Source: Ancylobacter polymorphus (lineage in GTDB: Bacteria > Pseudomonadota > Alphaproteobacteria > Rhizobiales > Xanthobacteraceae). Taken from it: a stretch of DNA of 64,000 nt. Under the pieces are notes generated by a model that was given only the letters and a program-made list of their open reading frames with translations, searched no databases and was not told the DNA's origin. The position numbers and the translations under genes are program-made. The stretch is from positions 124,001 to 188,000 of the forward strand of contig NZ_JAUSUI010000005.1 in NCBI RefSeq assembly GCF_030813495.1, given 5' to 3'. Shown here in pieces: positions 25,767 through 33,982 of the stretch; positions within the stretch are counted from its first letter, which is position 1, and each line of letters opens with the position of its first letter.

Positions 25767-26072
25767 TCAGATGGCCGGCCCGAGATCGACGATGCGCTCA
25801 TGCGTCACCACCGGCGGCGCCTCGAAAGTGGGCCCGACGAGGCCCCGCCAGGACTGGAAATCCTCCGAGTTGCGGAAATCCACCATGTGGTTGTCGAGCG
25901 TCTCCCAGCGCACGACGAGGCGGTAGACATTCGGCGTCTCGATCACCTGGTGCAAGGCGACGCCGTGACAGCCCTTGGCGCGAAGGAACAGCGGCACGGC
26001 CTTGGCGACGCCCGCCTCGAAGGCGGCTTCCTCGCCCGGCTTGATCCGTAGTTCGGCAATCTCGATGATCAT
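25767..26072 (-). CDS. ABM-domain (antibiotic biosynthesis monooxygenase-like) protein
   Basis: A 101-residue single-domain dimeric alpha+beta barrel protein: MIIEIAELRIKPGEEAAFEAG, CHGVALHQVIETPNVYRLVVRWETLDNHMVDFRNSEDFQSW. It has normal family length. The ATG at 26072 follows a GTGGGG-AAACGC ribosome site. Members are cofactor-free monooxygenases or haem/quinone-related proteins; the substrate here is unknown. It is downstream of the PHB-depolymerase-like gene on the same strand (111-nt gap). Confidence 0.85.
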   Translation of the reverse strand: MIIEIAELRIKPGEEAAFEAGVAKAVPLFLRAKGCHGVALHQVIETPNVYRLVVRWETLDNHMVDFRNSEDFQSWRGLVGPTFEAPPVVTHERIVDLGPAI

Positions 26073-26183
26073 GCGTTTCCCCACCCCTTATACGTGGCGC
26101 GCGGCGGCGCCCCATCGATCACAAGCACGAACCCGGCGCCGCAACAAGGCGGCACCTCTGGTGAAGCGCCGGGCGCACCTGCC

Positions 26184-27362
26184 CTATTTCATCAAACCCG
26201 CCGCGCGCAACGCCTGCTCGATGACGTCCTTGATGCGGGAAACGGCCGCCGGGCTCGTGGGCGAGGCGGGATCAGCCTTCACGGTGGCGCCGGACGTTCG
26301 CGGAGGCGGCGCGGCCAACGGCGTTCTCGCGGCCGGGCCGCTCCTGGGGATGGGCTTCGGCGAAACCGACTTGGGCGGGACATTTTGGGCCGAAACGGCT
26401 CGGGAAGCATCGTCGGCGATACCCCAGAAAGCGGCGATTTCCCGCGTCGAGGAAATACCGACATCGAGCATGTAAGGCCCGGGCGCGCCGAGATCGCTGG
26501 CCAGCGGCGTGCCGTGGCCCATGGCCGCGACGGTGTTCAGCTCGATCACCGCTTCCCCGGCCCGGTTGCTCCAGATGCGCCGCATCCGGCCGCCGGAGAT
26601 TTCCTCCCGCGTCGGCGCGTCGTCGAGCCGATGCGCCGTTCGCCATTGCGCGGCGATGTCCTCGGCATTGGAAGGCGCCACGGTATGATCAGCCATACCC
26701 TGCCAGATCGCCACCCGCGGCCACGGTCCGGCATGAGGAGAAGCCTGCCGCAGCTGGGCCCACAGCTCCTCGTCCGACGACGGCGCCTGCCCGCGCATGC
26801 AGTCGAAGGCTTCCGGCACGCTCGACGCACAACCATAGGCAAGGCCGGCAATGATCGCGCCGCCGGCGAACACTTCCGGATAGGTCGCCAGCATCACATT
26901 CGCCATCGCCCCGCCGGCGGAAAGGCCGGTGACGAAAACGCGGTCGCGATCGAGGCCGTGGGCCGCGATCATGGCGTCGATCATCTGGCGGATGGACAGC
27001 GCCTCGCCGGAATCGCGCCGCGTATCGCCGGGGCGGAACCAGTTGAAGCACAGGTTGGGATTGTTGCCGGGGCTCTGCTCGGGATAGAGCAGCGCGAAGC
27101 CGGCCAGATCGGCGAGCTGCGACCAGCCGGAGCGATGGTCATAATCGCCGGCATTCTGTTTGCAGCCGTGCAGCACGACGACGAGCGGCGCTTTTCTCGC
27201 AAGCCCCGCCGGGCAGTAGCCATGCCCCCGCAGCCGGCCGGGATTGGAGCCGAAATCGGCAAGAGATTCGAGCCGGCTGGGCGAGGAGCCCGGCATGTGA
27301 AACGAGCCCTGGCGCGCGCCGAAGGCGGCGAACTGGGCCATGGTGTCCGACATTGTCCGCAA
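26184..27362 (-). CDS. PHB depolymerase/feruloyl-esterase-like alpha/beta hydrolase
   Basis: A 392-residue protein of the extracellular PHB depolymerase (LpqC/Esterase_phd) group, without a clear signal peptide. Seen are LVVVLHGCKQNAGDYD (oxyanion hole), nucleophile elbow VTGLSAGGAMANVML, acid in WQGMADHTV and His in MGHGTPLAS. The last ~60 residues are a Pro/Ser/Ala linker ending in an amphipathic helix (VSRIKDVIEQALRAAGLMK). The start is a TTG at 27362 with AGGAG 7 nt upstream; an ATG at 27353 is possible. A TGCTGC-type dyad lies about 70 nt upstream, which would suit control with PHA metabolism. Confidence 0.85.
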   Translation of the reverse strand: MRTMSDTMAQFAAFGARQGSFHMPGSSPSRLESLADFGSNPGRLRGHGYCPAGLARKAPLVVVLHGCKQNAGDYDHRSGWSQLADLAGFALLYPEQSPGNNPNLCFNWFRPGDTRRDSGEALSIRQMIDAMIAAHGLDRDRVFVTGLSAGGAMANVMLATYPEVFAGGAIIAGLAYGCASSVPEAFDCMRGQAPSSDEELWAQLRQASPHAGPWPRVAIWQGMADHTVAPSNAEDIAAQWRTAHRLDDAPTREEISGGRMRRIWSNRAGEAVIELNTVAAMGHGTPLASDLGAPGPYMLDVGISSTREIAAFWGIADDASRAVSAQNVPPKSVSPKPIPRSGPAARTPLAAPPPRTSGATVKADPASPTSPAAVSRIKDVIEQALRAAGLMK

Positions 27363-27430
27363 GGGAAGTCTCCTGGTTGCGGCGCCCAGTATCTGGGCGG
27401 CGAAAGGCTAACGCCCCTCCTCCCAGATCG

Positions 27431-27446
27431 TTGCTGCACTGCACAA
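27431..27446. promoter_or_regulatory. Imperfect TGCTGC-type dyad upstream of PHB-depolymerase-like gene
   Basis: TTGCTGCACTGCACAA is a dyad with TGC half-sites around ACT, 69 nt before the TTG start. It matches the left arm of the three perfect TGCTGC-N3-GCAGCA palindromes in the window and degenerates in the right arm. The PHA link of the downstream gene supports a PhaR-like reading. Confidence 0.4.
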
Positions 27447-27575
27447 AAACAAGAGATGTCGCGTTGACGTGAGCGGGAAACCGATGGCGAGAGCCTTCGC
27501 TGCACCGATGCTGCGCAACATATCGGCCCGTGATGACGACTCGCGGCCGACAGCCCCGCTCGGCTTAAGCTACCA

Positions 27576-30500
27576 CTATTTCTCGATAATCTCGCGAATG
27601 CGGGTTGCCAGCACGTCCATCGCGAAAGGCTTGGTGATCATCGCCATGCCCGGTTCGAGGAAGCCAGACGCCAGCGCCGCGTTCTCGGCATAGCCGGTCA
27701 TGAACAGCACCTTGAGGTGCGGCCGGGAGACTCGCCCGCCATCGGCGACCTGCCGCCCGTTGAGCCCGGGCAGACCGACATCGGTGATGAGGAGGTCGAT
27801 GCGCTGGCGGGACTGGAGGATTTCCAGCCCCTTGGGCCCGTCCCCCGCCTCGATGGCGCGATAGCCGAGTTCGCCCAGCACTTCGACGATGAGGCCGCGC
27901 ACAACCGGCTCGTCCTCGACCACCAGCACCACCTCTCCATCCTCCGAACCCGGGGCTTCGCTGAGGCTGCTCCCGGCTTCCTCAATCTCCTCCTCGCCGC
28001 GATAGCGCGGCAGATAGAGTTTGATCGTCGTGCCCTGCCCCAGTTCGGAGTAGATGCGGGCATAGCCTTCGGACTGGCGGGTGAAACCGTAGACCATGGA
28101 GAGGCCGAGCCCGGTCCCCTGCCCGATAGGCTTGGTGGTGAAGAAGGGCTCGAAGGCACGGGCAATGGTCTCCCGGCTCATGCCGGTGCCGGTATCGGTG
28201 ACACAGATGCAGACATACTGGCCGGGCTTGACCTCGCGCTGGCGGGCGGCGAAGTGGCTGTCGAGATGGGCGTTGCAGGTCTCGATGGTCAGCTTGCCGC
28301 CTTCCGGCATTGCATCGCGCGCATTGATGGCGAGGTTGAGAATGGCGCTTTCCAGCTGATTGGGGTCGCAGCGCGTCAGCCACAGACCGCCGCCGAGCAC
28401 CAGCTCCAGTTCGATACGCTCGCCCAATGTGCGCCGCAGCATGTCCTCCAGCGAAGCGATCAGCGGGTTGGCCCGCACCGGGCGCGGGTCGAGCGGCTGG
28501 CGGCGCGAGAAAGCGAGGAGCCGGTGGGTGAGCGAGGCCGCGCGGTCGGCGCAGGTCTTCGCCCCACCCACCCAGCGCGCGAGATCATCCGTGCGGCCCT
28601 GCGCGATGCGGTTGCCGAGAATGTCGAGGCTGCCGGTGATACCTTGCAGCAGATTGTTGAAATCATGGGCGATGCCGCCGGTGAGCTGGCCGACCGCCTC
28701 CATCTTCTGGCTCTGGCGGAGCGCTTCCTCCACCGAACGCTGTTCGGTGATATCGCGCCCCACGGCGTGGATGCGGCCATTGCCGGGGACCGCGCTCCAG
28801 GCAAGGAGGCGGTACTCATCCGCCTTGGTGCGATAGCGGTTCTCGAAGCCGATGGTGGTCCGGCCGTCCGAGCACTTCTGCAGTTCGCGCGTGTTTGCCT
28901 CCAGGTCCTCGGGATGCAGGAACTCGGCAATCCTACGGCCCACCATCTCCGCCTCGTCCCACCCCAGAAGCCGCTCGGCCGACGGGTTGACGGCCGTGAT
29001 GACGCCCTCGAAATCGCAGACGAGCATCAGGTCCTGGCTGATCCGCCAGAGCCGGTCGCGATCCTGGGCAAAGGCTTCCTCCGCCCGCTTCTGCGCCTCG
29101 ATGTCGGTATTGGTGCCCACCCAGGCGGTGATGCTGCCGCGCGCATCGATGAGTGGCACAGCGCGGGCCAGATGCCAGCGATAGCCGCCATCGGCGGCGC
29201 GCAGGCGGAACTCGGCCTCATAGGTGTCGCCCGAGGCAAGCGCCTGGGCCCAGCGCTCGCGAGCGCCCGGCAGGTCGTCCGCATGCACCAATCGCGTCCA
29301 GCCATCGCCGTCGAGACTGCCGCGCTCCGTCCCTGAATAGGCGTAGATCTGGTCGTTGAACCAGTCGAGCCCGCCATCGGCCCGCGCCGTCCACACCTGG
29401 TTGGGCATGTTCTGCGCCAGCGCGCTGAACTGCGCCTCGCTCTTTTCCAGCGCCATCTGGGTGCGGCGCCGCTCGGTGACATCGAGCACGGCGCCGACCA
29501 GCCGCAGCGGCGCGCCCGTCTCGTCGCGGTCATAGGCAGCCTTGCGCGCCATGATCCGCTCCTCGCCGGTGTCGTGGCGGCGGATGCGGTACTCGACATC
29601 GAGAAGCGCGACCCCGGCGGCCCGGCTCGCGGCGTTGGAGACGATGCCGGCGTGCTCCGGAACCACCAGCGCCTCGACCTGCTCGGCGGGTATGTCCTGG
29701 ACAGGCTCGAAGCCGAACAGGCGACAGAATTCAGGGGTTGCGCTGATGAGATTGGTGCGCAGGTCGATCGAGAACAGCCCGACCCCGCCCGCCGCCTGGG
29801 CGCGGCGCAGCCGCTCCTCACTTTGGCGCAGCGCCTCCTGCGCCTCATACTCGGCGGTCCGGTCGCGGATGAGCTTGACGAAGCCGATCGGACGGCCGCA
29901 CTCGTCGCGCAGCGGCATCATCTCGCTGAGGCCCCAGAAGAGTTCGCCGCTCTTGCGCAGGTGCCAGCGCGCGTCATGCGCTCGACCGGTCTCCAGTGCC
30001 TCCCGCCGCTTCGCCGCCGGACGGCCCGCCGCCCGATCCTCGGCGGTGAAGAAGGTGTCCATGGGCTGGCCAAGCAACTCCGCCTCGCTCCAGCCGAGCA
30101 TCTCGGCGGCGCCCCGGTTCCAGAGCGTGCACAGCCCTTCGAGATCGGTGGAGACGATGCCGTAATCGATGGCACTATCGAGGATCTGCCGGTGATGGGC
30201 CTCGCGTTCGCGCAGCACGCCTTCGGCGCTGGCGCGCTGGATGTGCGCCCATGATCGCTCCGTGACCTCGCGGATGACGGCGAGTTCATATTCCGACCAG
30301 CGACGCGGCACGCTGTCATGCATCGCCATCAGCGCGGTCAGCCGGCCTTCGCGGATCAGTGGCATGCAGACCGCCGCGGCAATGCCGACCTCGTGGTACG
30401 CCGCCGCCACGCTGGCGGGGAGTTCCGTGGCATAGTCGTTGACGATGAAGGGAGCGCCGCCACGCAGATCGGCCACCGCACGCTTGCCGAAATCGGCAAG

Positions 30501-31241
30501 GCGGTAACGCCCGACAAGCGACTTCGTGCCGGGCGCGTGCCAGTCGCCGAGCACGGTAAGCCCGTCCTCATCCGCGTCCATGTCGGCATAGGAACAGCTG
30601 GAGAGCCGCAAATGCTGCGCGGCCATGCGCGTGATGGTGCCGAGGATGTCGGCGGCATCCCGGCTGTCGGCCACGGCGCGGCCGAGCGCGTCGAGAAAGC
30701 GCAGCCGCGTCTCGCTCTCTTCCAGCGCCACCCGCGTATGATGGGCGTCGGTGACTTCCACCACGATGGCGATGACCCCGGCGGGCGCCCCGTCGTCACC
30801 GGCCACGGGCGAATAATCGAGGTTGAGCCAAACCTGTTCGGGATGGCCGTCGCGGTGCAGGGTCAGCGGCAGGTCGCGATAGGACAGCGTGCCACCCGCC
30901 AAGCCGACCCGCATGACATTGTCGTTGAAGTCGGCGACTTCCGGCCAGCCTTCCCGGACATTGGAGCCCAGCAGGCGACTGTCACGCCCGCCGGCGAAGA
31001 CCGAATAGGCATCGTTGTAGATCATCACCCCGTGCTCGCCCCACAGCAGGACGAGCGGCACCGGGCTTGCGAGCATCAGTCCGACGGTGTGGCGAAGGCT
31101 GGCCGGCCAGCCGTCCAACGGACCAATCGGCGTTGCGGACCAGTCGAACGCCGCGATGCGTCGCGCAAGGGGGCCACCGCCGGCAATGAATGCGCGATCG
31201 GTGTTCACGACGCTCTCGTCCAGCCGCACTTCACACCCCAT
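27576..31241 (-). CDS. Large PAS/GAF hybrid sensor histidine kinase
   Basis: A 1,221-residue soluble hybrid kinase. Order: N-terminal PAS-like domain (about 45-165), GAF domain (about 190-340, IFxNDYA-type block), four further PAS/PAC domains (about 350-850), HisKA with H in GGIAHDFNNLLQG, HATPase with GTGTGMSRETIARAFEPFFTTK, and a C-terminal receiver domain (about 1,100-1,221) with DLLITDVGLPGLNGR. The HisKA variant is the HWE/NtrB-like HDFNN type. No cognate DNA-binding regulator is adjacent. It lies 143 nt downstream of the dab LysR gene on the same strand. The ATG at 31241 is the most downstream start that keeps the first domain; a ribosome site is not obvious. Confidence 0.9.
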   Translation of the reverse strand: MGCEVRLDESVVNTDRAFIAGGGPLARRIAAFDWSATPIGPLDGWPASLRHTVGLMLASPVPLVLLWGEHGVMIYNDAYSVFAGGRDSRLLGSNVREGWPEVADFNDNVMRVGLAGGTLSYRDLPLTLHRDGHPEQVWLNLDYSPVAGDDGAPAGVIAIVVEVTDAHHTRVALEESETRLRFLDALGRAVADSRDAADILGTITRMAAQHLRLSSCSYADMDADEDGLTVLGDWHAPGTKSLVGRYRLADFGKRAVADLRGGAPFIVNDYATELPASVAAAYHEVGIAAAVCMPLIREGRLTALMAMHDSVPRRWSEYELAVIREVTERSWAHIQRASAEGVLREREAHHRQILDSAIDYGIVSTDLEGLCTLWNRGAAEMLGWSEAELLGQPMDTFFTAEDRAAGRPAAKRREALETGRAHDARWHLRKSGELFWGLSEMMPLRDECGRPIGFVKLIRDRTAEYEAQEALRQSEERLRRAQAAGGVGLFSIDLRTNLISATPEFCRLFGFEPVQDIPAEQVEALVVPEHAGIVSNAASRAAGVALLDVEYRIRRHDTGEERIMARKAAYDRDETGAPLRLVGAVLDVTERRRTQMALEKSEAQFSALAQNMPNQVWTARADGGLDWFNDQIYAYSGTERGSLDGDGWTRLVHADDLPGARERWAQALASGDTYEAEFRLRAADGGYRWHLARAVPLIDARGSITAWVGTNTDIEAQKRAEEAFAQDRDRLWRISQDLMLVCDFEGVITAVNPSAERLLGWDEAEMVGRRIAEFLHPEDLEANTRELQKCSDGRTTIGFENRYRTKADEYRLLAWSAVPGNGRIHAVGRDITEQRSVEEALRQSQKMEAVGQLTGGIAHDFNNLLQGITGSLDILGNRIAQGRTDDLARWVGGAKTCADRAASLTHRLLAFSRRQPLDPRPVRANPLIASLEDMLRRTLGERIELELVLGGGLWLTRCDPNQLESAILNLAINARDAMPEGGKLTIETCNAHLDSHFAARQREVKPGQYVCICVTDTGTGMSRETIARAFEPFFTTKPIGQGTGLGLSMVYGFTRQSEGYARIYSELGQGTTIKLYLPRYRGEEEIEEAGSSLSEAPGSEDGEVVLVVEDEPVVRGLIVEVLGELGYRAIEAGDGPKGLEILQSRQRIDLLITDVGLPGLNGRQVADGGRVSRPHLKVLFMTGYAENAALASGFLEPGMAMITKPFAMDVLATRIREIIEK

Positions 31242-31384
31242 GACCCAAGAGTGGGCCCTGCCTCCCGCCGGAAGGGACCTCGACGTGCCTAAACGCGCCT
31301 GATGCAGGCGAGTTCCGCCCGCGGGGGAATTTCGTTCCGCTCGCACACCGGCGCCCGTATCGGCCTCAGCTTTCGGGCGGTCGC

Positions 31385-32281
31385 CTAGATCCCGGAGGGT
31401 GCTGGCATGTGCGCCGGCTGGAGGAGAAGCCGGACCAGGGGATTTGGGAAACGTCGCGCCATGGTGACCGCGTGGAACGTCTCCACGATGCCCGGCAACT
31501 GATCACCTTCCACGAGCATGCCCGCCGCAATCTCGTCCTTGACGACGATGGGCGGAAGAACGGCCAGCCCGATATCCTCGCGGGCGAGAAGGCGCATCAT
31601 CGCCATGTCCTCGACTTCCGCCACGATTTGCGGCCGGACGCCGAGGCGATCGGCAAAGGCGTCGAAGCCGATGCGTACGGGGCTGTCCACGGTCGGCAGG
31701 ATGATGGGGTGGCGCCGAAGCCGCTCCGCGAAGCTCGCGGCATGGCCCAGCCGGTCGGGTGTTCCGACCAGACTGACCGGACGCTCCGCCAAACGATGGG
31801 TGACGAAAGGGGTCAGGGCATCACCGGCCGGGGCCTGATTCAGCAAAACGACATCGAGATTGAGCGCCTCCAGCGCCCGCAGCAATTCGCCCGCGCTGCC
31901 CGAGCGCAAAACGAGATCGATATCCGTGCGCCCGAGCACCGGGCGCAGGAACTCCATCTGGAAATTCCGCGACAGCGTGGCAAGCGAACCGACCCTCAGG
32001 GCCTGCCGGGCCGCTCCTGTTTGCCGCAGCGTCCCCAGCAATTCGTCGCCCGTCGCGAAAATGGCGTCGGCATGGTCGAGGACGATCTTGCCGGCCTCTG
32101 TCAGATGCAGCTGCCGCCCGCGACGCTCGAACAGCGCGTGACCCAGCCGTTCCTCAAGTTTGCGGATCTGCACCGAGAGCGCCGACTGGGTGAGATTCAG
32201 CCGCTCCGCGGTGCGGGTCAGGTGGCCGTCATGCGCGACCGCCCAGAAATAGCGCAGATGGTTGTAATTCAGCGAGGACAT
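31385..32281 (-). CDS. LysR-family regulator of the dab genes
   Basis: A 298-residue LysR regulator. The N-terminal helix-turn-helix (NYNHLRYFWAVAHDGHLTRTAERLNLTQSALSVQIRKLEERLG) starts right at the ATG at 32281, and the C-terminal effector domain covers about 90-290. It is divergent to dabB (105-nt gap), the classic LysR layout, so it most likely controls dabBA in response to inorganic-carbon state. The long frame extending it upstream to 33883 is only the antisense of dabB. A dyad touching the start codon (32284-32302) suggests autoregulation. Confidence 0.88.
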   Translation of the reverse strand: MSSLNYNHLRYFWAVAHDGHLTRTAERLNLTQSALSVQIRKLEERLGHALFERRGRQLHLTEAGKIVLDHADAIFATGDELLGTLRQTGAARQALRVGSLATLSRNFQMEFLRPVLGRTDIDLVLRSGSAGELLRALEALNLDVVLLNQAPAGDALTPFVTHRLAERPVSLVGTPDRLGHAASFAERLRRHPIILPTVDSPVRIGFDAFADRLGVRPQIVAEVEDMAMMRLLAREDIGLAVLPPIVVKDEIAAGMLVEGDQLPGIVETFHAVTMARRFPNPLVRLLLQPAHMPAPSGI

Positions 32282-32283
32282 AA

Positions 32284-32302
32284 CGTTCGATACTAGCGAA
32301 CG
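32284..32302. promoter_or_regulatory. LysR-type dyad next to the LysR start codon
   Basis: CGTTCG (32284-32289) and CGAACG (32297-32302) form a perfect 6-bp inverted repeat with a 7-nt spacer that includes the T-N11-A form. It begins 3 nt from the LysR ATG, in place of a ribosome site, and 85 nt before dabB. Confidence 0.55.
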
Positions 32303-32386
32303 ATTCAATGCCGACAATGAATTTTCATTCCATTCCGCCCGTCGATAACCAAGGCCGCCAACCGCCATCCGTGCAGGGGACCCGCC

Positions 32387-33958
32387 TTGTCGCTCTATCT
32401 GCTCCCACTCATCGCTCCGCTTCTGCTGCTGTTCGCCGCCCTCGCCGGGTTCGCGCGGCAATGCCGTCGCCCGCCCTTTGTGCCCGTTGCCGCAGAGGGC
32501 GCCGCGCTCGGCGCACTGCTGATCGCGCTCGCGTCGCTCGCGGCTCTGATCCTTCGCGGCCCCGGCGACAGCGGGCTGATCGGATGGGCGGGCATCGGCC
32601 TGTCGATCCGGCTCGACGCGGTCAGCGCGACCATGCTCCTGCTTGTCACCTTCATCGGCTGGATCGTGGTGAGATACGCGCGCACCTATCTCGATGGCGA
32701 GGAGCGGCAGGGCCTTTCTCTCGGCTGGCTCTGCGCGACGCTCGCGGCGGTCCTGGCTCTCGTCCTCGCGGGCAATGTCGTCCAGCTGGTTCTGGCATGG
32801 CTCGCCACCAGCGCCGCGCTGCATCGCCTGCTTCTGTTCTACCCCGAGCGCCCGGCGGCGCAGCGCGCCGCCCGCAAGAAGCGCCTTTTCTCCGCGATCG
32901 GCGCCACCGCCCTGGTGACCGCCGCCGGTCTCGTGTGGATGAATTCCGGCACGAGCGATATCGCCACGATCAACGCGCTGGCGCACAACGGCGACGGCTC
33001 CTGGCTCGGCGTCACGGCAGCCGCCCTGCTCGCGCTCGCCGCCCTGCTGAAATCGGCGCAGTTCCCGACCCATGGCTGGCTCACCGAGGTGATGGAGGCG
33101 CCGACACCGGTCTCGGCCCTCCTCCATGCCGGGGTGATCAATGCGGGTGGCTTCCTGCTGATCCGTTTCGCCGATGTGATGCTCGCCGCGCCCGGCGTGC
33201 TTGCCGTGCTGGCGATGATCGGCGGGCTCACCGCGCTGTTCGGCGCGCTCGTGATGCTGACGCAGCCGGCGGTGAAGACCTCGCTCGCCTGGTCCACGGT
33301 GGCGCAAATGGGCTTCATGATGCTGCAGTGCGGCTTGGCGCTGTTTCCGCTCGCCCTGCTCCATATTGTCGCCCACTCGCTCTACAAGGCGCATGCGTTC
33401 CTGGCCTCCGGCGGAGCGGTGGAGCAGGTGACCGCCCTTCGACGCCCGGGTCCGGTCGCAGTCCCCGACGGGCTTGCGGTCGGCCGCGCCTTCCTGATCG
33501 CGCTCGGCATCTATGCCGCAATCGGCGCGGCGTTCGGCACCGCCTTCGGTTTCGAGCATAAGTCGCCCCAGGCACTCGCGCTCGGCGCCATCCTGATCTT
33601 CGGTGTCGCCTATTTGCTGGCGCAGGGTCTGGCGGACGCCGCGCCGCGACCGCTGACACGCAAGACCGCGCTCTTCGCCGGTGCCGCTGCCATCGGGTAC
33701 TTCGCGCTCCAGACTGCGGCCGAATGGCTGACGCGCGGGCTTCTCCCGCCGACGCCGGCGCCGGGACGGCTGGAATGGACGCTGATGGCGCTTGCCGTGC
33801 TGAGCTTTGGGCTGGTGGCCGTGGCACAGGCGCTGTTCCCGCTCTGGGCCTCGCATCCCGCCGCCGCCGGCCTGCGCGTCCATCTCGCGAACGGGCTTTA
33901 TGTCAACGCCATCCTCGATCGCATCCTCGGCGGCTGGTCCGTCTCCAGAGCGTCGTGA
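32387..33958 (+). CDS. dabB: DabB, proton-channel-like subunit of the DAB inorganic-carbon pump
   Basis: A 523-residue membrane protein of the NuoL/MrpA proton-antiporter-subunit family with some 13-14 membrane segments. The conserved LLKSAQFPTHGWLTEVMEAPTPVSALLHAGVINAGGFLLIR block holds the Lys, His and Glu residues of the proton path. The start is a TTG at 32387 with a CAGGGGA ribosome site; the first membrane segment follows directly. It pairs with DabA (24-nt gap), and together they form an energy-coupled CO2-to-bicarbonate pump of autotrophs. Related subunits in complex I are ruled out by the DabA neighbour. Confidence 0.92.
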   Translation: MSLYLLPLIAPLLLLFAALAGFARQCRRPPFVPVAAEGAALGALLIALASLAALILRGPGDSGLIGWAGIGLSIRLDAVSATMLLLVTFIGWIVVRYARTYLDGEERQGLSLGWLCATLAAVLALVLAGNVVQLVLAWLATSAALHRLLLFYPERPAAQRAARKKRLFSAIGATALVTAAGLVWMNSGTSDIATINALAHNGDGSWLGVTAAALLALAALLKSAQFPTHGWLTEVMEAPTPVSALLHAGVINAGGFLLIRFADVMLAAPGVLAVLAMIGGLTALFGALVMLTQPAVKTSLAWSTVAQMGFMMLQCGLALFPLALLHIVAHSLYKAHAFLASGGAVEQVTALRRPGPVAVPDGLAVGRAFLIALGIYAAIGAAFGTAFGFEHKSPQALALGAILIFGVAYLLAQGLADAAPRPLTRKTALFAGAAAIGYFALQTAAEWLTRGLLPPTPAPGRLEWTLMALAVLSFGLVAVAQALFPLWASHPAAAGLRVHLANGLYVNAILDRILGGWSVSRAS

Positions 33959-33982
33959 CCGAAGAACTCCCAGGACAAGCCC

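Noticed and set aside
31385-33883. 832-codon minus-strand frame ending in the LysR domain
   Set aside because: Only the last 298 codons are LysR; the rest is antisense to dabB and highly charged, low-complexity sequence.
32387-33958. Complex I or Mrp antiporter subunit
   Set aside because: The fold is NuoL-like, but the next gene is DUF2309 DabA and no nuo or mrp genes are present, so DabB is the better call.
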